Origin: Nocardiopsis listeri NBRC 13360
Lineage (GTDB): Bacteria > Actinomycetota > Actinomycetes > Streptosporangiales > Streptosporangiaceae
Assembly (NCBI RefSeq): GCF_001570765.1
Contig: NZ_BCSH01000009.1
Location: 1-64,000, forward strand
DNA length: 64,000 nt
Reading direction: 5' to 3'
Part shown: one piece after another, positions 25,713 to 35,347 of the stretch
Position numbering within the stretch: the first letter of the stretch is position 1
How the letters are laid out: each line of letters opens with the position of its first letter
Notes under the pieces: model-generated
Told to the model about the DNA's origin: nothing
The model's input: only the letters and a program-made list of their open reading frames with translations
Databases searched by the model: none
Translations under genes and position numbers: made by a program

Positions 25713-25755
25713 ACCGGTCTTCTTCCTCCCGGCGTCCTCCCCGGGCCCGCGCCGA

Positions 25756-27336
25756 TCAGCCGACCGGCTCGGGTTCCCTGATCCGTCGCGGCTCGGTCGA
25801 GGCGATGATCCCCTGTTCGACGGCCATCTCCCGGGCCAGGCGGGGGGCACCCCACAGTGGTGGCAGCAGCACCAGACCCGCCGGCACCGCCGTGACCACG
25901 ATGACGGATTGCAACGCCTGCACCCCGTTGTCCCCGACGGTCAACAGCACCACCGCGGTGACGCCCATGCCCACACACCAGAACGCCCGCACCAGGGCGT
26001 GGGGTTCGCCCTCGCGCATGCTGGAGGCCGAGACCGCGTAGGACATCGCGTCCAGGGTCGCGGCGAAGAAGATCAAAGTCACGACGATCATGATCACCGC
26101 CAGGGCCGAACTGAACGGCAACGCCTGGACGATGGACAGGGCGGCCGCGGGCAGACCGTGTTCGGCGTAGGGGCCGGAGATCACACCCGGGTCGCTCTGT
26201 TCCAGCCACAGGCCGGTGCCGCCCAGGGCGGTGAACCACACCATGGTCACCACCGAGGGAAGCACCGTGGCGCCCACGTAGATCTCCCGGATAGTGCGGC
26301 CCTTGGAGACCCGCGCGATGAAGATCGCCATCAGCGGCCCGAACCCGATGAACCAGCCGAAGAAGAACAGCGTCCAGTACCCCAGCCAGGCGTCATCGCC
26401 GCGATACAACGACATGGGCACGAACTCGCGTACGTGCACGGCGCTCGCCTGGAGGAACAGGTCGATGACGTAGGGCAGAGAACCCAGCCCGACGATCGAG
26501 ACGATGAGCACCAGCGCGGCCCAGACGTTGATCCGGCTCAGCAACTGGATGCCCTTGTCCACCCCGCTGAGCACCGAGATCGTGGCGATCAGCGTCAGTC
26601 CCCCGATGAGCACCACCTGGGTGCCGTACCCGGAGTCGAACCCGAACATCTCGGCGCCGATGTAGGACATCTGTAGGCCCAGGAACCCGATGGGGCCGAC
26701 CGTCCCCGCGACCACCGCCAGCACACAGCTGATGTCGGCGACCGTGCCCAGCCAGTGGGTGCGCACCCGCTCGCCCAACAGTGGCCAGAGCAGGGTGCGC
26801 GGCCGCAGCGGCAGGCCCTTCTCCACCCCGCGCATCATCACCAACGTGGCCAACGAACCACCGATCGCCCAGCCGAGGAAACCCCAGTGGGTGAAGGTCT
26901 GCGCCAACGCGATCGCGGCGACGTCCATGCCACCGGAGACGTCGTCGTACTGCGGCGGCGGGTCGACGTAGTGGGCGAGTGGTTCGGCGGCCGCCCAGAA
27001 CACCCCGCCCGCGGCCAGCAGCGTGGTCAGGACCATCGCCACCCACCGGAACCAGCCGAACTCGGGGGCGATGGGACCGCCCATCCGCACCCGACCGTAC
27101 CGGGAGAACGCCAGGACGGTGGCTACCACCAGGGTGGCCAGGAGCAGGACCTGCCAGTACGCGCCGAACCATCGGGTCGACCAGGCGAAGGCCGAGTCGA
27201 CCGCGGTGTTCATCATGGTGGGACGGGTCAGAGCGAGCACGACGAACAGGACCAGCAGGCCACCGGAGACACCGATGACCCAAGGGTCGGGTCGGCGCCC
27301 GGTTTCGCGCACACGGGTGCGCAAGGTGGAGGACAT
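25756..27336 (-). CDS. BCCT family (betaine/carnitine/choline-type) transporter
   Basis: 526 residues with twelve predicted membrane helices. Family hallmarks: GVFWAAAEPLAHYV, ALAQTFTHWGFLGWAIGGSL (the HWG..W motif of helices 4-5) and WTLFFFGWFIGFGPLMAIFI (helix 8 tryptophan-rich substrate box), with SKGRTIREI between helices 8 and 9. It probably takes up a quaternary ammonium osmolyte driven by Na+ or H+. The short C-terminal tail lacks the long osmosensing extension of BetP. ATG at 27336; the frame extends upstream without conserved sequence. Confidence 0.88.
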   Translation of the reverse strand: MSSTLRTRVRETGRRPDPWVIGVSGGLLVLFVVLALTRPTMMNTAVDSAFAWSTRWFGAYWQVLLLATLVVATVLAFSRYGRVRMGGPIAPEFGWFRWVAMVLTTLLAAGGVFWAAAEPLAHYVDPPPQYDDVSGGMDVAAIALAQTFTHWGFLGWAIGGSLATLVMMRGVEKGLPLRPRTLLWPLLGERVRTHWLGTVADISCVLAVVAGTVGPIGFLGLQMSYIGAEMFGFDSGYGTQVVLIGGLTLIATISVLSGVDKGIQLLSRINVWAALVLIVSIVGLGSLPYVIDLFLQASAVHVREFVPMSLYRGDDAWLGYWTLFFFGWFIGFGPLMAIFIARVSKGRTIREIYVGATVLPSVVTMVWFTALGGTGLWLEQSDPGVISGPYAEHGLPAAALSIVQALPFSSALAVIMIVVTLIFFAATLDAMSYAVSASSMREGEPHALVRAFWCVGMGVTAVVLLTVGDNGVQALQSVIVVTAVPAGLVLLPPLWGAPRLAREMAVEQGIIASTEPRRIREPEPVG

Positions 27337-27693
27337 GAAGAAGTGGAGTCTCCTCTGTCGGAGAACGGAACCGGGCGCGCCAACGGGCGGTCCGGGGAAA
27401 GAGAAAGCCGTCACTGCGACGCCGAGGCGTGGGACGGCAACGGTCCCCGACGACGGGGGACCCGAAGGAGTCTACGTGCGTTCACCGGTAGGGAAGCGAT
27501 CGAGGAGAGTGGCGACGAACACGCGAGGGTGTGGCCCAGGCGCCATCGCCTGGTTCCACGGTGAGGACCCGGACCATCGCGTCATAGGCGTCGAGCTGCT
27601 CCGTGAGGGGCTCCACGATGATCGAACCGGGGGCGTCGATGGTGGAGGTGTTCCCATTGACGCCCCCCGTGGAGTCGCCGGGAACCCGGTCTC
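27337..27693. other. Intergenic stretch between LacI and BCCT genes
   Basis: 357 bases without a convincing gene. A minus frame (27482 to about 27680) reads TIDAPGSIIVEPLTEQLDAY then DAMVRVL, faintly like the C-terminal part of actinobacterial DUF5753-type regulators, but it has no start or DNA-binding part. Probably a gene shard plus the BCCT promoter. Confidence 0.35.
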
Positions 27694-28701
27694 CTATCCG
27701 TCCAGACGGGCCACCGAGCCCCGGTCGACCAGACGCACGGGGAGACGGACCGTCTCCGGTTCGCCGGGCTCGGAAAGCAACCGCATGACGTGGTCGCCCA
27801 GCGACTCGCGGTCCAGGCGCAGAGTGGTGAGCCCCGGGGCCAGCAGGGCCGAGGTGGGCAGGTCGTCGTGGGCGATCACGCTCACGTCCCGGCCCACCCG
27901 CAGATCGAGGGCGCGCGCGGCGTCGTAGACGGCGGCGCCAAGGTAGTCGGAGTTGACCACGAACGCCTCGTGCCCGGTGCCCGCGCCCATGCGTTCGGTG
28001 GCCATGCGCGCCACGCCGGCGTGGTCCAGCGGGCAGCGCACCACGGTGCCCGCCAGCCCCCACTCGGCGCAGCGCCGGTAGAACTCCTCCTCGCGTCCCC
28101 AGTCGGCGGCCAACCCCTCGGGCGCCATCACCAGGGTCGCCCCCCGGTGGCCGCGGACGCGCAGGTGTTCCAGCGCCAGGGTGATGGCGACCCCGTCGTC
28201 GGGCCCCACGGTGGACACCCTTCCGACCGAGGGGTCCGAGGTGCAGTTGAACGCCACCACCGGAATGTCGGGGTGTCGAGGCAGCCATTCGGTGAGCGGT
28301 CCGTGCCGACCGATCGGGGCGATGGCCACACCGCCCACACCCTCGGTCCCCAGTCGGCGCAGCGCCGCTCCTTCTCGCTCCACGTCGTAGTCGGAGCTGA
28401 GGATGATCAGGAACGCGCCCTGCCTGTGCGCCCGCACCTCCATGCCGCGCAGCACGTCCAGGAAGAAGGGGTTTCGCATGTTGCGAATGATGACCCCGTA
28501 GGCGGAGCGTTCGCCGGTGCGCAACCGGCGTGCCCGGCTGTCCGCCTGGTAGTCCAACTCGGCGGCGGCCCGCCGGACGCGTTCGATCGTGGCGGGGGCG
28601 ACGCGGCCCCGACCGTTGAGCGCGAAGCTGGCCTGGGCGACCGAGACCTCCGCTCGCGCGGCGACGTCGCGCAGGGTCACGCGTTTACGGGCTGGGGTCA
28701 T
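27694..28701 (-). CDS. LacI family transcriptional regulator
   Basis: 335 residues, standard length. N-terminal HTH VTLRDVAARAEVSVAQASFA and hinge helix region RRLRTGERSAYGV; the periplasmic-binding-protein-like core has IILSSDYDVEREGAALRRLG, VVAFNCTSDPSVGRVSTVGP and SVIAHDDLPTSALLAPGLTT. It should bind a small effector and repress a catabolic or uptake operon. It is divergent from the ABC importer operon; an operator-like dyad (28821-28836) lies between. The ATG at 28701 has GGAAAGGAC upstream. Confidence 0.9.
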   Translation of the reverse strand: MTPARKRVTLRDVAARAEVSVAQASFALNGRGRVAPATIERVRRAAAELDYQADSRARRLRTGERSAYGVIIRNMRNPFFLDVLRGMEVRAHRQGAFLIILSSDYDVEREGAALRRLGTEGVGGVAIAPIGRHGPLTEWLPRHPDIPVVAFNCTSDPSVGRVSTVGPDDGVAITLALEHLRVRGHRGATLVMAPEGLAADWGREEEFYRRCAEWGLAGTVVRCPLDHAGVARMATERMGAGTGHEAFVVNSDYLGAAVYDAARALDLRVGRDVSVIAHDDLPTSALLAPGLTTLRLDRESLGDHVMRLLSEPGEPETVRLPVRLVDRGSVARLDG

Positions 28702-28820
28702 GCCGGTCCTTTCCTGTGGGACCACGGTGGGGTCGATGGGGGAGTGGAGGGTGGTTGGGAGGGTGTTACCCGGCTGTTCGCCTTGGTGAAAGCTGTCGCG
28801 ACAATGCAGGTCACCCCTCT

Positions 28821-28836
28821 GGTGAATCGTTTCATC
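28821..28836. promoter_or_regulatory. LacI-type operator candidate
   Basis: GGTGAATCGTTTCATC is an imperfect palindrome (12 of 16 positions) with the central CG and flanking GAA/TTC typical of LacI-family operators. It lies in the divergent region, 65 bases before the ABC binding-protein gene. A second dyad, TGTCGCGACA, is at 28794-28803. Confidence 0.5.
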
Positions 28837-28900
28837 AAGAAGTACTACCGGTCCACCTCCGGCCCGTCGAACGGGTCGGGTTCTCCTCCACGGAGCCCTT

Positions 28901-29947
28901 ATGTCACACCGTCGTACGGTGATCCCCGCGAGCACCGCCGCCCTCGTCCTGACCCTCACCTTGGCCTCCTGCGGCAACGTCGAGCCGCCCGAGGGGGTGG
29001 CCTCGGGTGAAGGGGAGATGGTCATTACCTACAACTCTCCCGCCGAGTGGGGCAACTACGGCGAGGTCCTGTCCACCTTCACCGAGGAGAGCGGGATCGA
29101 GGCACCCAACGACCCCAAGAACTCCGGACAGGCCCTGGCCGCCCTACAGGCGGAGCAGGGCGCGCCCGTCGCCGATGTGGCCTACACCGGTATCGCCTTC
29201 GCCGAACAACTGGTGGGAGCCGGGGTCCTACAGGACTACGTACCCGAGGGCGCCGAACAGGTTCCCGACGAACTGCGCGACGCCGACGGCGCCTGGACCA
29301 CGGTCCACACCGGCACCATCGCCCTCATCGTCAACGAGGACCACCTGGACGGTGCGCCCGTCCCCACGAGCTGGGAGGACCTGCTCGAACCCGAGTACGA
29401 GGGGCTGGTCGGCTACCTCGACCCCACACAGGCCGCGGTCGGCTACTCCGCCGCCACCGCCGCCAACTTCGCCCTGGGCGGCGACCTCGACGACTGGGGG
29501 CCGGGCCTGGACTACCTGAACGGCCTCAAGGAGAACGGGGCCTCCACCTCGGCGCAGACCGCCACGGCCAAGGTCGCCCAGGGCGAGATCCCCATCCTCA
29601 TCGACACCGACTTCAACGGCTACAAGTTGCAGGACGAGGGCACCAACGTCTCGGTGGTCATTCCCGAGGAGGGGTCCTTGCAGATCCCCTACATCGTGGG
29701 CCTGGTCAACGGAGCCCCCAACGAGGACAACGGCAAGGAGCTGCTGGACTTCTACTTCTCCGAGCAGGGCCAGGGGCTGTTCGCCGCCGGGTACATGCGC
29801 CCCGTCGTCGGGGAGATGCCCGAGGAACTGGCCGACCGCGTCCTGCCTCCCGAGGACTACGAGCGCGCCGAGACCATCGACTACGCGGAACAGGGTGAGC
29901 GCCAAGAGGAGTTCATCGGTCTCTACCAGGACGAGGTCGGTTTCTAG
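28901..29947 (+). CDS. ABC importer substrate-binding lipoprotein
   Basis: 348 residues. Signal peptide with lipobox LTLASCGN, so the mature protein is lipid-anchored at the outer face of the membrane. The body is a class-I-type periplasmic binding fold of the Fe3+/polyamine/aminoethylphosphonate group: MVITYNSPAEWGNYGEVLST, VADVAYTGIAFAEQLVG, TSWEDLLEPEYEGLVGY, KELLDFYFSEQGQGLFAAGY. The tyrosine pair of Fe-binding proteins is not clearly present, so an organic ligand is more likely. First gene of a four-gene importer operon; its stop overlaps the next start (TAGTG). Confidence 0.85.
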   Translation: MSHRRTVIPASTAALVLTLTLASCGNVEPPEGVASGEGEMVITYNSPAEWGNYGEVLSTFTEESGIEAPNDPKNSGQALAALQAEQGAPVADVAYTGIAFAEQLVGAGVLQDYVPEGAEQVPDELRDADGAWTTVHTGTIALIVNEDHLDGAPVPTSWEDLLEPEYEGLVGYLDPTQAAVGYSAATAANFALGGDLDDWGPGLDYLNGLKENGASTSAQTATAKVAQGEIPILIDTDFNGYKLQDEGTNVSVVIPEEGSLQIPYIVGLVNGAPNEDNGKELLDFYFSEQGQGLFAAGYMRPVVGEMPEELADRVLPPEDYERAETIDYAEQGERQEEFIGLYQDEVGF

Positions 29948-30807
29948 TGGCCGTGCGCGCTTCGGCCCGGGACCGCGTCGCCTTCGCCCCCGCCTGGCTC
30001 GCGGCGCTCCCCGCCCTGGTCCTCGTCTGCCTGTTCAGCGTCTACCCGGTCCTGATCATGGTGGCCAACTCCCTGGGATGGGGCCGCCCACCGGCCGATG
30101 GCGGGCCCACCCTGGAGCACTACCTGCGGGCGTTCGGTTCGACCGCCGTCCTCGACGCCCTGATCAACTCCGCGCTCATCGCCGGCGGAGCGGTCCTGGT
30201 GATCCTGGTGGTGGCGGTGCCGGTGGTGCTGCACCAGGCCGACGACGACCGGAAGGGGCGCGGGAGCGGCACCACCGACGCCCTTCTCACCCTGCCCATC
30301 GCCCTGCCCGGCATCATCATCGGGTTCTTCGCGATCGTCCTGACCGGCCGAACCGGACTGTTCGGCCTTGCCTGGGACGGGTTCTCCGGGCTCGCCTACA
30401 CCTTCTCCGGACTGCTGATCGCCTACATGTACTTCTGTCTGCCCCGGATCCTGGGTCCGCTGCGCGGCGCCGCCGCGACCCTGGACTCCGCCTTGACCGA
30501 GAGCGCCCGCACCCTGGGCGCGTCCCGGGCGCGGGTGTTCGCGACCGTGACGCTTCCGCTGTTGCTGCCCGCGATCATCGAGACCGGCGGCACCGCCCTC
30601 GCGGTGGCCCTGGGCGGATACGGCACGGTCGCCACACTGTCCGAGGGGGTACGGCTGTTGCCGCTCAACGTCGCCAACGAACTCACCACCGGCTACCGGC
30701 TGGCGGCCTCCTCCACCCTGGCGGTGGTCCTCGCGGCGATGGCGGTGCTGGCCCTGGTCCTGGGTCGCGCGCTGTCGGCGCTGGTCCGTAGGGCGGTGGC
30801 ATCATGA
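29947..30807 (+). CDS. ABC importer permease, first subunit
   Basis: 286 residues, six predicted membrane helices. The cytoplasmic EAA loop is ESARTLGASRARVFATVTLP followed by LLLPAI, the contact point with the ATPase. The fold matches permeases of the spermidine/putrescine, Fe3+ and phosphonate importer groups. It starts with a GTG that overlaps the stop codon of the binding-protein gene and ends overlapping the second permease start (ATGA), so the operon is tightly coupled. Confidence 0.88.
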   Translation: MAVRASARDRVAFAPAWLAALPALVLVCLFSVYPVLIMVANSLGWGRPPADGGPTLEHYLRAFGSTAVLDALINSALIAGGAVLVILVVAVPVVLHQADDDRKGRGSGTTDALLTLPIALPGIIIGFFAIVLTGRTGLFGLAWDGFSGLAYTFSGLLIAYMYFCLPRILGPLRGAAATLDSALTESARTLGASRARVFATVTLPLLLPAIIETGGTALAVALGGYGTVATLSEGVRLLPLNVANELTTGYRLAASSTLAVVLAAMAVLALVLGRALSALVRRAVAS

Positions 30808-31565
30808 GTCGCCTCATCACCCGACTCACCTGTCTGTTCGTCCTCGTCCCGATCATCGCGACCCTGGTGGCCGCCACCAGCGTCGACTTCTCCCAGGGGC
30901 CCTGGGGCGGCGGACTCACCCTCGACTGGTTCGCCTACGCCTGGCCGCCGATGGCCCCGGTGATCGGCCGCAGTCTGGCCGTGGCCGCCCTGGTGGTCGC
31001 GCTGAACCTGGCCGTCGGCGGGCCACTCGCCTGGTGGGTGGCCCGCCACCCCTCGCCCCTGACCCGCCTGACCGGCTACCTGGTCAACGTGCCGTTGGCC
31101 GTGCCGGGCATCGCGCTGAGCGTGGCGTTGGTGGGCACCTACCCGATGCTGCGTCCCAGCGGGCTGTTGCTGGTACTGGGCCACCTGGTCTTCACCCTGC
31201 CCTTCACCCTGGCCGCGCTGGTACCGGCCCTGGCCGACGACGAACTGCGCACCAACGAGAGCGTGGCGCGCAGTCTGGGCGCCGGCGGGGCCCGGGTCCT
31301 GCGCACCATCACCGTGCCCGCCTGCCTGGTGGCCCTCACCCAGGCGGTCACCATGGTCTTCGCCCTGTCCTTCGGCGAGTTCAACATCAGTTTCTTCATC
31401 AATCCGCCCGCCACCCCCACCGCACCGTTCGCCCTGTTCGACTCCTACTCCACCCAGCGGCTCGAACCGGCCTCGGCGCAGTCGATGATCTTCATCGCCT
31501 TCGTCGCGCCGGTGCTGACCGCCATCGTCCTGGCCCGCCGCCGCTCCCCGAGGAGGACCCCGTGA
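30804..31565 (+). CDS. ABC importer permease, second subunit
   Basis: 253 residues with six predicted helices. EAA loop: NESVARSLGAGGARVLRTIT and VPACLVALTQ. The late segment VFALSFGEFNISFFINPPAT resembles the SFGEFxxSFF motif of PotC-like permeases, supporting the spermidine/phosphonate-type branch. Its ATG overlaps the first permease stop; its stop overlaps the GTG of the ATPase gene. Confidence 0.88.
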   Translation: MSRLITRLTCLFVLVPIIATLVAATSVDFSQGPWGGGLTLDWFAYAWPPMAPVIGRSLAVAALVVALNLAVGGPLAWWVARHPSPLTRLTGYLVNVPLAVPGIALSVALVGTYPMLRPSGLLLVLGHLVFTLPFTLAALVPALADDELRTNESVARSLGAGGARVLRTITVPACLVALTQAVTMVFALSFGEFNISFFINPPATPTAPFALFDSYSTQRLEPASAQSMIFIAFVAPVLTAIVLARRRSPRRTP

Positions 31566-32671
31566 CCACATCCGCCCCCGCCGCCCTGCTCGGTGAGGAA
31601 CCCATCGCCCGAGCCGATGGGTTGTCCGTGGACGACCTCACCGTCCGCTACGGCCAGACCACCGCGGTCGATCGGGTGTCCCTGGACGTGGCCCCGGCCG
31701 AGACGGTCGCCGTCATCGGCCCCTCGGGCTGCGGCAAGAGCACCACGCTGCGGGCCGTCGCCGGGCTGGTGGGCGCCGCCACCGGAACGATCACCCTGAC
31801 CGGCCGGAACGTGACCACCTCGGATCCGGCCCGCCGCGACATCGGCCTGGTCCCGCAGAACTACGCGGTGTTCCCGCACATGAGCGTGGCCGCCAACATC
31901 GCCTACGGGTTGCGCGCCCGAGGGGTGGACACCACGGCCCGCCGACAACGGGTGCGGGACATGCTGGAACTGACCCACCTGTCCGACCTCGCTGACCGCC
32001 GACCCGACCAGCTCTCCGGAGGCCAACGCCAACGGGTGGCCCTGGCCCGAGCGCTGGCCATCCGACCGGACGCGCTGCTGCTGGACGAACCCCTGGCCGC
32101 CCTGGACCCACAGCTGCGCGGCGGCCTGCGCCGGGAACTGTCGAGCATGCTCGCGGCGACCGACTGCGCCACCCTCATCGTCACCCACGACCAACGTGAG
32201 GCGCTGTCCCTGGGCTCGCGCATCGCCCTGATGCGCGAGGGACGCCTGGTGCAGTTCGACACCCCGCGCCGGTTGTGGGACGACCCCGCCGACGCGTTCG
32301 TCGCCGACTTCCTGTCCGGGGCGGTCCTGCTGGAGGCCGAACGCGACCACGACCACGCCGTGGCCCTGGACGGACTCTGGCGCGTACCGGTGCGCGACCT
32401 ACAGGTGCGCCCCACCGCGCACGGGGCCACCCGCCTGCTGCTGCGCTACGACAGCCTCACCGTCACCGAGCCCCACGACGCACCCGACGACGGCTCCGCC
32501 CTCATCGCCCAGGTAGACCACACCGAGTTCACCGGAGAGTCCCTGCATCTGACCGTCCGGGCCGGCGACCACACCCTGGGGGTGCGGGTGGCACCGGACA
32601 CCCGGGTGGGCCGATCGGTCGCGCTCACGGTCGCCCCCGGCCGCGCCACCCTGCTCCTTCCCCCCGCCTGA
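31562..32671 (+). CDS. ABC importer ATP-binding protein
   Basis: 369 residues. Nucleotide-binding domain with Walker A GPSGCGKSTT, Q-loop VPQNYAVFPHM, signature LSGGQRQRVALARAL, Walker B ALLLDEPLAALD and the switch His in IVTHDQREAL. The C-terminal ~120 residues form a TOBE-type regulatory domain (DHTEFTGESLHLTVRAGDH), as in PotA/FbpC-like proteins. It powers the two permeases encoded upstream. GTG start overlapping the permease stop. Confidence 0.92.
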   Translation: MTTSAPAALLGEEPIARADGLSVDDLTVRYGQTTAVDRVSLDVAPAETVAVIGPSGCGKSTTLRAVAGLVGAATGTITLTGRNVTTSDPARRDIGLVPQNYAVFPHMSVAANIAYGLRARGVDTTARRQRVRDMLELTHLSDLADRRPDQLSGGQRQRVALARALAIRPDALLLDEPLAALDPQLRGGLRRELSSMLAATDCATLIVTHDQREALSLGSRIALMREGRLVQFDTPRRLWDDPADAFVADFLSGAVLLEAERDHDHAVALDGLWRVPVRDLQVRPTAHGATRLLLRYDSLTVTEPHDAPDDGSALIAQVDHTEFTGESLHLTVRAGDHTLGVRVAPDTRVGRSVALTVAPGRATLLLPPA

Positions 32672-32701
32672 CCCGTCACCGGACACCTCGAGAGGGAACA
32701 C

Positions 32702-33484
32702 ATGCTCGAACTGGAGATCCTCGGATCCAACGCGACCGCACCCACCCGGGAGGGGCCCGCCTCCTGCTACCTGCTGCGCACCGCCACCGGGGTGGTGCTG
32801 GTCGACGCCGGCCCCGGGGCGTTGGCGGCCTACTGCGCCCGTCACGAACTCGCGGACCTGCGCGGCATCGTGGTGACCCACATGCACGCCGATCACAGCC
32901 TGGACCTGATGGCGTGGGCCTACCGGTGGACCTTCCCCGAGAAGCTGGCGCCGATCCCGCTCTTCTTCCCCGAGGGCGAGGCCGAGCGCCTGGCCGCCTT
33001 CGACGCGGTCTTCGGCATCCCCACCCTGCCGACGATGAACCGGCCCATCGAACAGTCGTTCCAGGGGGTGCCGATGCCGCGCGACGGCGTCACCGAACAC
33101 GAGGTCGACGGACTGAGGTTCCGAGCCTTCGCCGCCCACCACAGCGTTCCTTCGGCGGCGCTGCGCTTCGAGGCGCCCGACGGCCGGACGGTGGCGTTCT
33201 CCTCCGACACCGGCTATTGCGCCCCGGTGGCCGACGCCGCCCGGGAAGCCGACCTGTTCGTGTGCGAGTCCACCTACCTGGAGGCCGACGAACACGCCCT
33301 GCACGGGCACGGACACCTGACAGCCCGGATGGCCGGGGAGCTGGCCACCGAGGCAGGCGCACGCCACCTGGTCCTGACCCACTTCGCCGACCCGGCCGAC
33401 CACGACCAGGGGCGCGCACACGCCGCCGAGACCTTCACCGGGCCGGTGAGCGTGGCGGTCCCGGGCACCACCTTCGTCCCCTGA
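32702..33484 (+). CDS. Metallo-beta-lactamase-fold hydrolase (RNase Z/PhnP-like)
   Basis: 260 residues. The metal-binding motif is THMHADHSLD (HxHxDH), with a further His in AAHHSVPSAAL, Asp in SSDTGYCAP and His in LTHFADP. The overall order (GSNATAPTREGPASCYLLRT at the start) fits the ElaC/PhnP/cyclic-phosphodiesterase branch. It follows the ABC importer by 30 bases and is probably co-transcribed, suggesting that the imported compound contains a phosphodiester or similar bond cut by this enzyme; that is an inference. ATG after GAGAGGGAAC. Confidence 0.85.
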   Translation: MLELEILGSNATAPTREGPASCYLLRTATGVVLVDAGPGALAAYCARHELADLRGIVVTHMHADHSLDLMAWAYRWTFPEKLAPIPLFFPEGEAERLAAFDAVFGIPTLPTMNRPIEQSFQGVPMPRDGVTEHEVDGLRFRAFAAHHSVPSAALRFEAPDGRTVAFSSDTGYCAPVADAAREADLFVCESTYLEADEHALHGHGHLTARMAGELATEAGARHLVLTHFADPADHDQGRAHAAETFTGPVSVAVPGTTFVP

Positions 33485-33604
33485 GGCACCCCGCGGGCGG
33501 TCCTTCGGGCCGTCCGCGTGCCGAGGTCGATGGCCCCCAGCGGGTACCGTCGTTCGGGTGACCGAAGCGCCGATCACGGACCCGGGGCGAACGCAGGAGC
33601 AGAC

Positions 33605-34957
33605 ATGACCGAATCCCCCTCCGTCTCCAGGGACGAACACCACCGCCTGGACACCCCCGCGGGCCCGATCGTGGGGAAGGTGCGCGGCGGGGTCCTGCGG
33701 TTCCTCGGCATCCCCTACGCCCGGGCCGAAAGGTTCCGGGCGCCCTCGCCGCTCGAACCCTTCACCGAACCCTTCGAAGCCACCGAGGCCGCGCCCGCCG
33801 CCCCACAGTCGATCTCCCTGGTGGTCTCCGAAGCGGTCGAGGGCATCCCGACCGGTCGCCAGGACGAGAATTGCCACCACCTGTCGGTGACCGTGCCCGT
33901 CGACCTGGCCGAGGAGGAGCGCCCGCCCGTCCTGGTGTGGTTCCACGGCGGCTCCTACGTCACCGGCGCAGGCGACCTGGCGATCTTCGACCCGGCCCGG
34001 CTGGTACGCGAACAACGGGTCATCGTCGTGTCGGTCACCTTCCGGCTCGGGGTCCTGGGCTACCTGCGTCTGCCCGGCGTCGCCCCCGCCAACCTGGGCC
34101 TGCTCGACCAGGTGGCGGCGTTGCGCTGGGTGGCGGCCAACATCGCCGCGTTCGGCGGCGACCCCGACAAGATCACCCTCTTCGGGCAGTCCGCCGGCGG
34201 TGACGCCGTCGCCCACCTGATGATCAGTCGCGGCGCCGAAGGACTGTTCCGGCGCGCGATCGTGCAGAGCGCGCCGCTGGGCCTGCTCAGCCGCCGCGAC
34301 CGCATGTACGAGGCCATGGCCGGTGTGGTGGGCGCCCTCACCCCCGACACCGACACCCGTGAAGTGCTCACCCGCCAAGAGAGGGCGGTCGCGGCCGGCA
34401 GGGGCTTCGGGCTGCCCAGCGCCATGCCGTTCGGGACGCGCTACGGGCACGACCCGCTGCCTCCCGAGTCCCTCCGAACCCGCGCCTGGCGCGAGGCGGC
34501 GCCCCGGATCGACGTGCTCGTCGGCGCCACCAGCGAGGAGACCGGCCTGTTCGCCGAGTTCCTGCCTCCGATCAAGAGATTGTCCGGGCTGCCGGTGATC
34601 GGTTCCATCCTGCGCCGGGCCTTGGTACGTTTCACGACCTGGGTCATCTACACCGGGCCCGTGCGGGGCTTCGTCCGTCGCCACCGTCGGGCCGGTGGCC
34701 GGGCGGTGCGCTACACCTTCACCTGGCGGCCAGAGGGCAGCCCGTTCGGGGCCGCGCACATCACCGACGTCCCGTTGCTGTTGGGCACCCGCAAGGCCTG
34801 GGAGCGGGCGAGCCTGGTCGGCCGCACCTCCTGGGAGGAACTCGACCGGCGTGGCCGCGCGGTGCGGCGGGTGTGGGGCGAGTTCGCGCGGACCGGGTCG
34901 GTGAGCGCCGAGTCCGCTTCCGCGGCCGCCGACAGCCTCACCGTCTACCGGTCCTGA
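33605..34957 (+). CDS. Type-B carboxylesterase
   Basis: 450 residues, slightly shorter than the usual ~500. The alpha/beta-hydrolase core shows LRFLGIPYARAERFRAPSPL, the oxyanion WFHGGSYVTGAG, the disulfide-region cysteine in DENCHHL, and the nucleophile elbow LFGQSAGGDAVAHL. The acid residue is likely Glu in GATSEETGLF, and the His in FGAAHITDVPLLLG. No signal peptide, so intracellular. It probably hydrolyses small esters. ATG at 33605 after AGGAGCAG. Confidence 0.88.
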   Translation: MTESPSVSRDEHHRLDTPAGPIVGKVRGGVLRFLGIPYARAERFRAPSPLEPFTEPFEATEAAPAAPQSISLVVSEAVEGIPTGRQDENCHHLSVTVPVDLAEEERPPVLVWFHGGSYVTGAGDLAIFDPARLVREQRVIVVSVTFRLGVLGYLRLPGVAPANLGLLDQVAALRWVAANIAAFGGDPDKITLFGQSAGGDAVAHLMISRGAEGLFRRAIVQSAPLGLLSRRDRMYEAMAGVVGALTPDTDTREVLTRQERAVAAGRGFGLPSAMPFGTRYGHDPLPPESLRTRAWREAAPRIDVLVGATSEETGLFAEFLPPIKRLSGLPVIGSILRRALVRFTTWVIYTGPVRGFVRRHRRAGGRAVRYTFTWRPEGSPFGAAHITDVPLLLGTRKAWERASLVGRTSWEELDRRGRAVRRVWGEFARTGSVSAESASAAADSLTVYRS

Positions 34958-35347
34958 CCGACCCGCATCCGATGAGCCCGTCCCCGTGAACCCGCCGGGG
35001 CCGGGGCTCAGTCGACGATTCGGCGCAGCTCCGGCGCGGGCACGGCCGACTCGGCGGCCGCCCAGGTTCAGGGCACGGCGCGACACTTCCGCGGCTTGGT
35101 CGGGTTCGTGCGGACACAGGGCGGTGTCCTCTTACAGGAGGGGCTCGAAGCGGTCGACGTCCAGTTCCCCGGAGCGAGAGCCGCCGTCTGCACCGGCTCG
35201 GTGGAGGATCTCATGGTCCCGTCGGAGGACACGCGCATGGTCGAACTCGCCACCGGCCACTGCCCGGCTGAGAGCTACTGCCACCGCGTCCGCCCGCATA
35301 GCAGTGGCCGTTGACCGGAGGGCGGCTCCGTGAAATCGTCGGTGACC
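34958..35347. other. Intergenic stretch without a recognised gene
   Basis: About 390 bases. Frames on both strands are open for 60-70 codons, but none shows a recognisable family, a good ribosome site or a clear codon pattern. The plus frame from 35096 (VQFPGARAAVCTGSVEDLMV) cannot be assigned. It may be decayed coding DNA. Confidence 0.4.

Noticed and set aside
25607-26239. 210-codon minus frame overlapping the BCCT gene
   Set aside because: Its upstream part is an out-of-frame shadow of the BCCT gene. Only the last ~35 codons, beyond the BCCT stop, are kept as a possible DUF2975 tail.
32399-35086. 895-codon minus-strand frame
   Set aside because: Spans four real plus-strand genes as a shadow; composition is Gly/His/Val-rich with no domain.
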